From Daphnia carinata (lineage: Eukaryota; Arthropoda; Branchiopoda; Diplostraca; Daphniidae): a stretch of DNA of 64,000 bases. Positions 51,509 to 63,714 of this stretch are shown here, piece after piece. The stretch is from positions 2,852,001 through 2,916,000 of the forward strand of contig NC_081333.1 of assembly GCF_022539665.2 (NCBI RefSeq), written 5' to 3'. Position numbers and translations under genes: made by a program. Below the pieces are notes generated by a model, which saw only the letters and a program-made list of their open reading frames with translations, was not told where the DNA came from and ran no database searches. Numbering within the stretch: position 1 is the first letter of the stretch; the number at the start of each line of letters is the position of its first letter.

Positions 51509-52591
51509 ACATGGGCTTTGCACCGGAGGAAACGGTAATCCTGCGACGCCATTGCGCGCGCACGTTTTCAAAAGAAAACTTTTTTTTTTTTTTAAATCTT
51601 GTTGTTTGCACGATACCACGCAGTGGGTTCAAGGAGGAAACGTGTCGCGTGAATCTCGTGTCCATGTTGAATGTGGGGACAAACGAGTGGGAACTAACCA
51701 ACAGTAGACAAAACTCAATAAAATGTAAGCTCCATCCTTTACGACTCACAACATCTTTCATACACAGCAGATCTACTTGAGTTGATTTGCAATGGATGAT
51801 GTGATTAAATAATACGATGTAGCGGTTCAATCTCTCGAGCCTTTTCCTCCTTGAATCATTCATTGAATTCGCAACGGAATCGCAAATCTTTTGCAGAGAA
51901 AAGAAGATCAAACTTTATCCAACATCGCATGTTATTACATCCTGACTGCAAGGCATTAAAAAGGAAGCGAATAAAAATTTCACGCATGATGACATTGTAT
52001 AAGCTTCTTTCAGTTGAGCGTATTAAAAGCTTCCTGTTCTGCTGGTCAGGTGATAAATACGAGATCACGCACGACATATACGTAGATGCGTCATGAAAGA
52101 ACGGACAGAGGAAATGAAATATTGAATCAAAAAGAAGCAACAGAGCTTTTTTGACTACTCTCATCTTATGTTGGCGGATGGATTGAGAGATGGAACACAT
52201 CCATCGATCAATAAAAGGGAACAGAAGTACCAGTAGAAGTGTCACGTTCGGGAGTGCCAGCGTGTCAACACCTGATTGAACATCCTCGCGTTATAGCTGC
52301 GCAATTCCCGTTTTTCCTCGTGTTCCTTTGGCACGTGTTAAAGCCAAGATTTAAAGAGATATTCAAGAGCACACAAGGATGTGAAACAGTAGAACGTGTG
52401 AACGAAATACGTCGGTAAACTTACAAATGCGCACGACACGACATTTTGTGGCCCGTCCAATATTTGAGGAAGCTTCCGATGGTTGGGTCGTGAATTGAAT
52501 AGAGTTATAGATATTAAATAGTATTGGTGAGGAGAAAAATATAAATCCTTAGAAATGTAAATTATGTAGTGCGTTAAATGGCGTGTTCCTG

Positions 52592-52605
52592 ATTACCATG
52601 GTAAC
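52592..52605. promoter_or_regulatory. X-box-like palindrome (RFX site)
   Basis: ATTACCATGGTAAC contains a 12-bp perfect palindrome (52593-52604) and resembles the RFX X-box GTTRCCATGGYAAC. X-boxes lie close upstream of ciliary genes; the only candidate start nearby is the short frame at 52725. Confidence 0.35.
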
Positions 52606-52724
52606 CATGCCTTCACGTGATTCTGAATCTCGTGTCGTGACTGTCCGTTGTCGAGTTTTGCGCTTTTTCAACGTCTACCTGAACTTCAGTTTATTTTTAT
52701 TAGTTAGTGGCGTAGTTAGGCACA

Positions 52725-52835
52725 ATGCAGCAATCTTGGGGCAATAAAGCGGAAAACAGGCTACAACAGCCGGATGTCCTGAAAGGAACGGAAAAAGAAG
52801 CATCACGTGCAAGTGCGCCCAATCCCGGGCAATGA
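52725..52835 (+). CDS. Candidate short ORF (36 aa) upstream of a strong splice donor
   Basis: ATG frame beginning MQQSWGNKAENRLQQ and ending GQ-stop. A consensus donor CAACAG|GTAAGT follows at 52848, and a second ATG overlaps the stop (ATGA at 52832). This looks like the first exon of a transcript whose later exons I cannot identify; the short frame may be a uORF or chance. Confidence 0.25.
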   Translation: MQQSWGNKAENRLQQPDVLKGTEKEASRASAPNPGQ

Positions 52836-54730
52836 TCCTGGCAACAGGTAAGTGAAGAAAATTGCTTATTTTTTTGTTTTGTTTTATACCTTCCCTTGAC
52901 TGTGCCTCATGTTTATTTTTAGCTTTTAAAGTTCCAAATGTTGAAGTACTCTAACTTGTAAAATACAAGTGGGCGACAACAGCTGGAATTGATTAAACGA
53001 TCATGTTCTGCACGTGTACCATTTGACTGTCGAATAGAGGTCGATGACAACTTAACTTTTAAGGTAATTTGCATCGTATCACGAAATAATTTTGTTGTTT
53101 CATTTTTGGTTGGAAAAATAGAAGTTCAGTTAAAACTTAGGGTTGTAGACCAACTTTATTTAGTATAGATCGTACGGCTTCCACTGCACGCTGAATGTGT
53201 CGCGATCCGTGGGCGGATGGGAGATCGGATTCGGATGGATTTGGCACGAGACAGGGACGAGAAAGACTTTCACGTGTCAAATAGCTAACGTCCCTTATCG
53301 ATCGATGTTTTCTGCACGTAGTTCATGATCTGGACGCGTTCAATATGCAATAAAAAAAAAGAAACAGAAATAGCCTAAGTCCGGCCTTCTTTTCTATGCC
53401 ATGCACATCGTAAAAACGTTCCAGATGCTCGACGCTCTTCCATCCGGAAAGCTTTTAACGATTTTCACGTGATCAAACGAGTTGTGTTATTGATTTAACG
53501 ATGGCAAATCGGATGAAAAAAAATCTAAAACGAATATTCTGAAAAAGGGATGGTATGGAAAAGAAAGTTCCGTCATCCAGCTGTTGAACAGACTCTAATG
53601 GATTTCCATTGTATCGTGAGTGTCAGTCAATTACAGTTCTACTCACTCACACCTGATTTGTCCAGCCTTCCATATCAGTGTATTTGTTAGGTATTTTTTA
53701 TGTGTGTAGTGATTTACGGCTAAACCATAGTAGAGATACATTTTCTTCGCTGGACGTTTAACTTAGCATTTACGATCAAATTACATGAGACTGAGTTGGA
53801 GGACTCTTACAGGTGTGCCACAGGCATTGTACATAAAATAATTACACGTGCCGGTAGAAATCCTAAGATGAAGCTATTTACGAAAATAATGATCTTTATA
53901 TATTTTTAATATTGCTGTTTCGGCAGTTCTGGGAAGCAGCACATTTCTGTACGTGGGAGAACAGGGAAGGGGGGATCAAAAAATCTAAGATGGCCGCCCA
54001 TCCTTTGTTTCTATTTATTTCTTTTTTACCTCCCAGAGGGTTTGAACGCTAAAAAAACAAAAAAAAGATAAAATTGTTGACCCACACCACGATTTTGAAG
54101 AACATTAAGACTTACACGTTTTCTTTTGCAGCCCTATCCTTTCCCTTTTTAAACAAAAGAAAAACGAGGGGCAGGGTACGAATCAGGAAAGATCTCGAGT
54201 CCAAAATGTTCGAGAAATTGGTCATTTCTGTTGCCACGTGAGCTGTGGTACAATTGATTGCAGACAGTGCATGGCTTTGAGATGGGACATCACATTTCTT
54301 GGATTCGGGCTATTTGTTGAGTAACATAATTAACAATTTTCAAGTAAACCGTGTGCTTCATTTACTACAAAGTAATGGTGTCATCATAGCCACTTCAGTT
54401 TGCTAGAAAGAGAACACTTTGCTGCTATTACTCAGACAACTGGATCGAGCCTGGTGATCGACATTCGCTGAGAAATTTGCTTGGCGTAAGTACATGAATT
54501 AATGTATTAATCAGAAAGGGCTGCAAAGTATGTTATTTAATATCAAAGAACAAGACATGGGACACGATTATAGGTTTCGTCGACACGAATACCTTTCGTC
54601 GTCATTAAAGTTATTTGGTAACGGTCAATCCAAAGGTGCAAGTAATTTGAACTATTTCTGTTGACAGACATGCGTACGTAGCAATCCTTAGTGCTTTTTT
54701 CTAGATTTACCCTTGTACTTGTTTACCAAA

Positions 54731-55759
54731 TCAATTTTCAATGTTTTCTGCTTCTTGATATACTTCAGTTAAACGAGGCTTTAGCTTTAATTTGACTGCG
54801 TCAAGACCTAAACGTTTAAGTGGGTCAGCAGCAATCATTCCCTCAACGATGTGTTGGAAAAGTGGATCTGTGATCCCTACGAATAAAAATAAATCCGTAT
54901 ATAGCTTTAAAACAAAATCGAATGTATTATCTTACCCTTAACGTTGTACTTTCCTTCCATAACGTTCACCGGAATATGAAAAAATCCCCTAAAATCCTCG
55001 AACGGATGTTTTCCTTTATTCAAATAGCTGAAAAAGACACAACCCAGAGCAAAGATGTCGGACGATCTGTTGCTCTTTTGATGAGGTTTTATACCGTCAT
55101 TCTCTTGCTCTAATTCTAACATGAGAAGCTCAGGTGATAGGTAGAGTCGTGTACCTTTGACGCCACTTTTCATTGAGTAGCTGCCACTGGCCGTCGTTGG
55201 CTTCGAAAAGCCAAAGTCAGAAATCTTGAGCCACGTTTCTCCTTCAGTAGGCGATTTGTATATCAAAATGTTGTCGTCTTTAATGTCTCGATGCACCAGG
55301 CCCTTTGAGTGAATGTAAGCCAATCCAGCGGCCATTTGATACAGGGAATCAGCTTCAGGTGGTGGCATAGGACCAGTGTAATTTCTTCTGATGTAATCTC
55401 CAATCGTGCCTTCGCACAGCTCGAGATAAAAATACCTTATCCATGATAATATTATTCTGTTTTCTGTAGTTTATTAAATGAAGTTCAAATTACTTGAAAT
55501 GCTTATCGATTTCGACGTGAAGAAGTGTGAGAACGTTGGAATGGTCCAAATTTTTCATGTTGTCTTCCTCCCTTTGTCGTTGTGCGTTGGTTGGATCGGC
55601 AGCTGAACTGTTTGAATCGGAGAATTCTATCTTGTCAATCCGCTTGATGGCCACTTTCTTTCCATTCCATGTTCCTTCGTAAACAATACCGTAAGCTCCT
55701 TTACCCAAAAATTTCGCATCTTGTGGAACGGACGTTTCGGACTCGCTTGCCACGGACAT
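54731..55759 (-). CDS. IRE1-like Ser/Thr protein kinase, kinase-only, copy 1
   Basis: Minus-strand exons: 55759-55494, 55435-54936, 54876-54731; 303 aa. Seen: glycine loop LGKGAYGIVYEG, VAIKRI (Lys39), catalytic loop HRDIKDDNIL, DFGFSKP and an activation segment ending GTRLYLSPE. The C-lobe (SDIFALGCVFFSYLNKGKHP) and end (AADPLKRLGLDAVKLKL) match the IRE1 kinase group best by eye. There is no signal peptide, membrane helix or KEN RNase domain, so the protein is a soluble kinase domain with a short tail. All catalytic motifs are intact. The tandem neighbour at 56365-57392 shares both intron positions and phases. Substrate and pathway are unknown. Confidence 0.82.
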
Positions 55760-56364
55760 TGTTGTAGTATGAAATAAAATGCACCGTTTGCTTAACAATG
55801 GCTGAACTATCTTGGATTGAGTTGAGCTATTGATAGTTCTAACACCTGATAGAATTCGAGTTTACCCTACATGTTGTTCCACGATTTCATGCAGCCAGTA
55901 GCGTCTTATCTTACCATGTAAAAATATGGAATGATCTCATTGTTGGGTAATTTGATTAGATGCAATGGATTTGTATACCAACTGCGATAAAAGATTGTGC
56001 AACAGAAAATTGTAATAGAGAACGTTTAATTGGTGTGCGATATCACATTCACCTAGTGACGTGAAAGCTTCTTTATCTATTTGTCTCCAAGCACAAATGA
56101 ATTAACTTAACTGCTTGGTATTTTGATTTCCAATATTTAAGCGAGTATTTCCCGAGCAAGATTTTAACACAACTTTGATTTGACTGTACTTTGTTGAAAG
56201 CAAGAACGCCTTATAGCCCACACACACGTAATCATATAAACTGCAATATAAACAACATTTAAATGTACTGTCATTTCGTGTATTGCGATGCGGATGTCCT
56301 GTTGGCTTCCAGTCTTCTAGCTCTTCTAGCAATCCGCATTTTAAAAATGTGTTTATCATTGAAT
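55760..56364. other. Spacer between the tandem kinases
   Basis: 0.6 kb; must hold the promoter of copy 1 and the 3' end of copy 2. No further gene. Confidence 0.5.
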
Positions 56365-57392
56365 TTATGCTGTTCTTTTAACGTCATATAGAGTGTTTAG
56401 AACTCGGTCTAATTTCCAACGATTATCCGGAACTTTTTCAGTCATCCCGTCAATAAAGACGTATGCATAATGATTCTCAGGTAAACCTAAAAAGAAAAAT
56501 TTCATTCAACTGCACTGTTTTTATTTGTTATTTTTTCACAATTCTTTCAGGTTTGATTACCTTTCTCGCCATTGAGGATCTTTTCGCCTTTATGAATATT
56601 AGCAGGAGTGAGATCTTCATTGGGAATCCCACCATCGGCAAACGGATGACCGCCTTTTGTAAGGTAATTGAAATAGAGACATCCCAGTGAAAAAACATCG
56701 ATCGAGACGTTAACGCGGATTTGCTCTTTTTGTTCTTTGGTTTTCTCTTCGAACGAAAGGAATTCAGGGGAGTAATAGGCTCGTGTACCTTTGGGCCCGC
56801 TGGACATAGAAAAAGTTCCGGAAGTTGCTGTAACTGCCCGGCTGAATCCAAAATCCGAAATTTTCAGAACTAACGAACTAGAAATCAATACGTTGGCTGG
56901 TTTGATATCTCGATGGACAAAATGCTTGGAATGAATGTATTTCAATCCGCTAGCCATTTGTATCATTCCGTCGATCTCGGAAGGCATTCCGCCATTATAG
57001 GTTCCATTGACGTAATCGTGCAGTGTACCGACGCACAATTCCAAAATCAGATACCTTAAACGAACAGGAACAAATAAGTCAAAACTGCGTTAAATGATTT
57101 TAATGAGCAATCGGTACTTGAAATCGACGTCATCGTGAACGTCGAAGAGTTGAAGAACGTTAGGATGATCCAGCTTTTTCATGGTTTCCTCTTCCTTTTT
57201 CCGATCAGCTTCGTTCAAATTGCTACCCCCAGTTTTCATAATTCTCTTAACAGCAACTTTTTTTCCATTATAAGTGCCTGCGAAAACTTGAGCAGAAGCG
57301 CCAGCTCCCAAAACTTCATTCCTGTTATAATCGACTTTCATAGGAAAGAACCAATTACGTATTAACTCCATCCACGAGCCGTTTGCAAGCAT
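56365..57392 (-). CDS. IRE1-like Ser/Thr protein kinase, kinase-only, copy 2
   Basis: Minus-strand exons: 57392-57118, 57054-56561, 56486-56365; 296 aa. Seen: glycine loop LGAGASAQVFAG, VAVKRI (Lys49), HRDIKPANVL, DFGFSRA, GTRAYYSPE and IDVFSLGCLYFNYLTKGGHP. The third glycine of the GxGxxG loop is replaced by Ala (GAGASA); the catalytic residues are otherwise present. Introns fall at the same places and phases as in copy 1 (phase 2 in DFK|Y, phase 1 before the last exon), proving a duplicate. The first ATG at 57392 is used; a second in-frame ATG lies seven codons on. No RNase domain follows. Confidence 0.82.
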
Positions 57393-59209
57393 AATAACTA
57401 TTCAGAACCAATATTTTTACACAGAATGTCGTTTCTTTTTAGCTATACACTTTGGTAAAAGAATTCACATTACAACCGTTACGCACAACCAAGCAAGGCA
57501 CGGTAAAACAGATATCGTAAGATCCCTTACGAATTTCCACGGCTGTTCTGTTCAAAGCTTAGCACAATCTTATCTCTTCATTTAGCAACCGTTAGAGACC
57601 AATCTGAAATCCTCCAACTATTTGCCTATCTTATCTTTTTTTTTTTTTTTCAAATGACAATCATTGATAACTTTATATGCTTGAAAAACGCTAACATGTT
57701 ATATTCAATTGTGAACTTTTTTTGTTGTTTTTTTTTTTTACATCCCACTCATCCCCAAAAATGCTCACGCGTTTTATACATTCAACTATGCCCTTGCCTA
57801 TTTTCTGCAACTGTATAATTTTAGAGTCGTGGAACAGAGAATGCGAAATCTTTCTTAAACTACAATTTAAATTAACAACTTTTATTCTGTTTCTCACGAA
57901 CTAAGTTACATAGATCCCATGACATTCACTGGAATATGTTCAACTGAAGCTGACGAAAATGAAACTTAATTGACGTTCCTTGGAAGACGATTCCACGTTC
58001 AAATGTCCGTGCAGAAACAGACACCTAGATGGAACTCTTGGGTTCACTTGGAAGCGCTGCAGGAATTCCCAAATTGAAGTAAATCGATACCCTAAGAAGG
58101 GGGAGGCAACTCTGCGCCCTGTTGTGTAAACATGAAGGTAAACAACTCGATTTTTGTTTGTACAGTTCTAAAACTAAGGAAGTATAAAGTGATGCCGTCT
58201 ATTGTGTTCGATCGCAGCATACGCTTTCATGGGGGTTTCCTATCACGTCTACCAGTTGCGTCACCCGACCTTTAACAAATACTATTGCTGCTATAAGTTA
58301 ACAACCAGCGACTAAACACGGTCACTTTGTTGTCACAATGCCAGCAGCAATCTAAATCAAAATTACACAGTAAGTACGTTTTTTTGCCTCTCATCCTAAC
58401 ATACCAATGTACTCCTCCGGCTCGCTGGATGTTTGGTATGGTAATGTGGTGCTATTAGTTAATTATTTTATTTAACTGTAGAATTTTTTCTATTTTTATC
58501 CGTCGACTGTAAACAAGGGGTTCTTCCAGTTCCGGTTGCTTCCGGTATTTGTTTGAAGGTGAAACCTAATATTGTAAACTTTACAGTTCATTTTCATTTT
58601 ACTTCCTATATTTTAGGTTTGGCAATTCCCATTTGCTTAAACCTGTTTCATCTGTCCGAATATATCCTTTACGGTTATTTAAAAACTTGCCTTTTTAAAC
58701 ACGTCGTTAAACTCAAGGATAATTTGTCTTTCACTTCCCAATAAGGATTGAATTGATGCGGATACCATGTTAATTCAGTACGCCCTTCAGCACTTTTCGA
58801 CGACCTAATTTACTTTACGTACTACAATTTCTACAGCAGCCTTGTCATTGGAAGAAAACGCATACCAACTTATCTCTTTAAAAAGTTAGGTTGATTTGTT
58901 GCCATCGTGAAACGAACTTGAGGAAAGTTTAAGAGGTATATATTGATTTTTAACAAATATTACGATACATAAGGTGAAATAGCTCAAAATTCATACAGTA
59001 TACGTATAATAGTAAATTTTTGGGGAGGGTGATTACATGGAAGCGAAAAGTTTGAGCTTAATTCAATTTAAAGCGATTAACCTTTTTTTTTCTCAGATGT
59101 TCATGGAGGTATAAAAAGAGTATTCCGTCAGGAATCGAGGCAATTTTTCATCATTGGTAAATGTTCACGCTCTATATCAACACTTTTAACTTTCGTTCGG
59201 GACTGGTGT
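57393..59209. other. 1.8 kb intergenic region
   Basis: Between kinase copy 2 and the aminopeptidase 3' end. A donor-like ACA|GTAAGTA lies near 58370 on the plus strand, but no exon can be attached to it. Otherwise nothing recognised. Confidence 0.5.
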
Positions 59210-62200
59210 TTACATTTTGCTGAAAGTTTGCATACGAGACCAAGAATCCAGCAATTTTGTAACAGTTTGAAAGCGCCGTTTCTTCCATTCCAGATTTATA
59301 CGGGTTCTCTCAAGTGCTTGCTGGACAGCCCGCGTTGAAGTACCTAAATCGCCTTTGCCTCCTTCGCTTAACGTCACCAACTGCAACAAAACACATTGTT
59401 TGGGTAATTACCTTAATTTAATACAATATAATCAATCACACTTACGTTCTCCAGATGCGTCTCGGTGTCCAGTGTTTGCGATATCGTGTCTACTAGACGT
59501 CCGAGAACGGCCAGACTAGGAAACCTGTTGAATTACAACCCACGGAATGAAAGACCTCAAATGTGAAAAAGAATATTGGTAACTTACTCTTTAACCATTT
59601 TATCCCAATGAAATAGCACAAAATCAAAAACCATTGAAGATCCGATTGGATTTGCAGATACGGAGGCAAAAACAGTTGGTGAGTCTTGGCGACGGATACC
59701 CGAATTGGCATCCAAGGCCCATTCAAGTAACCTGATAACAAAACAAATGACCACTCCATTAAGGTAAGTTCAAAACATGTCACAAGAATTTTTTTAAGAA
59801 AGTATGTGTACGTGTTTAACGCTTCCGGGCTGCTGGAACAGCTTAACGCGTAAAGCAGCATTTCTTTTTCGCTGGACAAATCTGTCGATAGATAGCGCTC
59901 CAAGGCGAAATCCCATTCTTCGTCACCGCTGTTGGCGATTGCAGCGCAGGCAACGACTCGTTTATAATTCGGCTTGACCCAGCTGAGTACAAGAGATCGA
60001 CGGTTATAAAAGGATAAAACATCCTACAAGATAAGCTGAATCGTATAACTTGTTATTGTCAGGTTGCGCCATCCAAGACTTGTAAAGAGCTGTGGCGTTA
60101 TTGACACATTCGGCAACACCCAATCGGCAAGCCCATGAAATCAATTGATTGCGATTCGATATCAGCAAATGGGAATCGCCTTTTCTTTCGTCGAAACCGA
60201 TTTGCTCGTACGCAGGAAGTAGTAGCCATTTGACGTATTCCTTTTTTTTGAAAACGAGGTTACGAGCTAGTTAAATGCGAAAATTATAGATCGAAAAAGG
60301 TCATACTCGTAATTTGTCCTTGCTGGGCGTTTGGTACAGCATTCTATCTAAGTAGTCGAAGCTTCTAAAAGCTGATGCCCATGGCGCATAATCTCTTTCT
60401 GATCGTAGATAGCGGCTCAATTCGAAAGCCACGTAATACGGAAGCGAACCCGCACGTGCGACATTCAAACTATCGTCGAGCAACTGCGAACGACTAAACG
60501 TAGAAATGGCACGGTGGTCTTTAAGTAATTGCTCGGTTATTAGTTTCCAGTTAATTTCATCGTAGTTGACACGATAATAACCTATATGGTAATTAGTAAT
60601 TAATTCGTGAGGTCTGTTGATTATTAAAGAAAGATGCTAACCGATTTGATCGATATTGAAAATGATCCAATCAGTGGGAGCAGAGGGCAGTTCAAGTTCA
60701 ATTCCATCTTCCGTGCCCAGTATCCAGGCCTGGTAAGTTGTATTGAAATCGGGGGTGTATGTCAGGGGGATCCACCATAGAGGGAACTCTGATGAATTTC
60801 GAGACGAAAGTAAATAGAATCTTTCCTGTTTAAATGAAGAAAAAAGAAAATTTTTAAATTGTTTGTTTTAAGGTTTTGAATTTTGCTAATCACCTGCGTC
60901 ACGATAGCCGTTTGCAAGTCGTAGTTTCTCCTAACCGTAACGATTGGATAACCGGTTTGAAGAGACCAGCTGGTCATTATCGTTTTAATATCTGCTGGAA
61001 GTTCAAGTGCATCGATGGACTGGTTGCTCATCGCCTTCCACAAGTCATCATCCACAGCGCTCTGATATTTCCTTTCATTTTCAACCGCAATTAAAGGTAA
61101 ATAAATATTAAAATAATTAAACATCTTCATATGTGTGTGTACTTATTATTCAGGTAGGAAGTGAGACCTTGTTGGAATTTCTTGTGACCCAGAAAACCAG
61201 CAAACATTCGAATGACAGCAGGACCTGGTACAGAACGGTACATTCAGATTTAACCAAAAGTATTTATTTATTTATTTTTTTTTAACTGTCACTTGTTTTT
61301 ACCTTTAGCATAGGGAATTGAATCAAAGAGTCCGTTGATTTCGTTTCTCTTTTTCACTGGCATTGACATGGCATGCGACGACAAGAGAGAGTCTACTGCA
61401 AAAACCTTTTGCGTTTCCTGGACGGTGAACTGTTGACCCATTTGCAAACTTGGTTCCACCTGAAAATGAACATTTTTATGTCAGCTCAGGTGAAATCTTC
61501 AACTGAGACATCACCTACCACGTCTAGTCCGACGTACATCAAATAGTTGGCAAAACCTTCTTTCAGCCAAAGATCGCTCCAAAATTCCATGGTAACGAGA
61601 TTGCCAAACCATTGGTGGACTATTTCGTGAGTTAGAACGGAAGATAATTTTTGTTTGTCGGCAGCGGAAGACCTTAACGGGTCGTGTAACAAAGCTGTTT
61701 CTCTATTTAAAAAAAAAATAATCTAATTATTATCAACTCTGAATATTTATTCAGAGTTGAAAAAAATCATTCTCATGTTTTCTTATTCAGGTAATTGTTT
61801 CTAGCTACGGAGTAGGAAAATTGCGTCAAGAAATTAATGCCTTTGCTGATTTGCATAGCGAGACGGGCATAAATAGAAATGAAAAATGCCTGGAACACGG
61901 ATCACAAAAGTGTGCCACGCTAAAATAGACACTCAAGGCTGACCACAAGAAAACTGGTTAAATATAAGACACTGACCTGTAGGTGATAAGACCCCAGTTC
62001 TCCATGGCACTAACAGCAAAATCAGGTATGGCGAACATATCAATTTTGGGTAACGGGAAACTTATGTTGAAGTAATTTTCGAAGTATCTCAATACTCTAG
62101 GGCCTAAGATTCGAGCGTATCTGCAACAGAGATTAAATACTTGAGGCTCAATAATCTCTTAATTAATCCCCAATAATCTATACTCGGTTTGTTTCCCAGC

Positions 62201-63162
62201 TGAAGGCCTAGTCCAAGTGCGAAACTTGGTGCGATCTTGGAGGTCGATTTCAGGCGAGTCAAGACCTTCAAATTCCGAAACGATGAAGGCCAAAATATAG
62301 GTGGACATGGGCAAAGTTGTTTCATACTCGTCCCACACATAATCCGGTAAATCCTCACTAAAATGTGGTATTTAAAAAAAAAAATTCATTTTCAGGTAAT
62401 TTTTCTATTTGTACTTTTGGTATGTTCGCTTCAAAGGCATGTTGGAGTGAGCTATCCGAAATTTTTGACGGCCAAGTGTTATTTGAAAAACAGCTTTCAT
62501 TCCCGGTTCGTCGAAACAAGGGAATGCTCTCCTAGCATCTGTCGGAGAAAATTGCGTGGTAGCAATATACCTGGTAATTGTAATGAAATTAATCATTTGT
62601 TATGGGATGACAGACGACTATAATTACTTATTGATCCCATTTTCAGTGTAGGACGCTCTGTAGAATCCGTTTAATTTGTCGTTCAATTGACTAACGAACC
62701 GAATCGAAAGTTTGTAATATTTCCCCACTTGGAGCGTTTCGTTTTTGGTTCCAATAACCAACAGTTGCCGAGTCTTGTCTTCGATGTAAGACTGGATAGG
62801 AACTCGTCTGGATTCGACCAGATCGTAAACCTGTTAAACGTTCGTAATCAACCGAAAATGTTTTTTATTGCAAAGCGAAATCACGAAATTACCTGAAGAC
62901 CTTCGTCCTTGGCGATTCGAATTTCGGCCATGTGAAGCACAATCATCGTCGTTGGTTCCATGCATTCTAAAAGGATGTCTACTTGTCCATCGATAGTGAA
63001 ATTACCTTCTTCGATAAATGGCAATAGCCGCAGTTTGTAATGTCGTGGTAGTACCCAACGAGGTAATCGCCAATCCGTGTACTTGGGTATCGATCGTGGC
63101 TGTTTCGCTGTTCCTTGGATCACCATGAGGGTGAATATCAACATCACTAAACGAAACAACAT
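59210..63162 (-). CDS. M1 family zinc aminopeptidase (aminopeptidase N-like), secreted
   Basis: Sixteen minus-strand exons: 63162-62893, 62830-62628, 62570-62415, 62357-62184, 62120-61977, 61702-61519, 61459-61303, 61224-61143, 61071-60894, 60825-60642, 60581-60307, 60240-60050, 59982-59812, 59731-59588, 59524-59446, 59380-59210; 920 aa. Seen: a signal peptide ([17 protein letters not shown]), the N-terminal beta domain ([27 protein letters not shown]), the exopeptidase motif as SAMEN (305-309) instead of GAMEN, the zinc site HEIVH (341-345) with third ligand Glu364 in WLKEGFA, the IPYAKGPAVIRM region with its conserved Tyr, and the helical ERAP1-like C domain. The family removes N-terminal residues from peptides. 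It ends MQTFSKM without a hydrophobic GPI signal, unlike many insect gut APNs, so it is probably secreted. Introns are mostly about 60 nt. The 60049-59983 intron was chosen as the only frame-preserving option. Confidence 0.95.
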
Positions 63163-63714
63163 GATGAACTACCCACGGCTGTTTTTGAAAAAAAAAAGGG
63201 GGGAAATCAGTGGGAACAGGACTATTTCACGGCTGATTCCTTCAAAACACGAGGACGTTGTGGCGCGAGACTTTCTCTGTCGGGTGTGAATGACAGACCC
63301 CACAATTGTTTATACGTACCTGACGGCATACTCTCTCTTTCTCTGGTTTTCTCTCACCTCTTTGGGGTCTCCTCATACCTTAGCTGGTGCCGTCTGGCCT
63401 AAGGCCATTTCCCCACCCACTTTCCCGTGCGCGGAACGTCACATAAGGAAGTGAAAGTGGACACGTTGCATCACGCAATTAAAACGAGGCAAACCATAGA
63501 AATATAATGCAACTTGTTTACTCGCTTACATAATTTGGTACATGTGCACGTAGAATACATAACGTGTGCAATCAGATTTCGGAGAATATCAACTTTGGAA
63601 TAGGTAAGCCAAAAAATGCAATTTTGCACTTTGCAGTGAGACAACAAGTAAAATGTAGAAAATACATCATAAAAATGTAAAATGGAAGAAAGCTTATTGG
63701 AATGTTTTCTCTAT
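63163..63714. other. Region between the aminopeptidase and the last gene
   Basis: Holds the aminopeptidase promoter and the 3' end of the next minus-strand gene. No other feature seen. Confidence 0.5.
63308..63314 (-). promoter_or_regulatory. TATA box of the aminopeptidase gene
   Basis: TATAAAC on the minus strand about 150 bp upstream of the start codon. Confidence 0.45.

Larger units (their letters stand above)
52332..54240. promoter_or_regulatory. Cluster of eight CACGTG E-boxes
   Basis: CACGTG at 52332, 52614, 52804, 53011, 53271, 53466, 53845 and 54235 (first base of each). In random sequence one per roughly 4-7 kb is expected, so eight in 1.9 kb is strong enrichment. CACGTG binds bHLH factors such as CLOCK/CYCLE, USF, MITF/TFEB and Myc/Max. 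The nearest downstream genes are the RGS gene and the candidate transcript at 52725. Confidence 0.55.
51509..54730. other. 3.2 kb gene-poor stretch between the RGS gene and the kinases
   Basis: Almost no long reading frame on either strand. It contains an E-box cluster, an X-box-like palindrome and one candidate short transcript start, each listed separately. Confidence 0.5.

Noticed and set aside
57722-57904. Short plus-strand frame with Phe run upstream of kinase copy 2
   Set aside because: Poly-T derived and AT-rich; no family or splice support.
60001-60050. Alternative very short (26 nt) intron in the aminopeptidase gene
   Set aside because: Too short to splice and out of phase; the 67-nt intron 60049-59983 keeps the frame.
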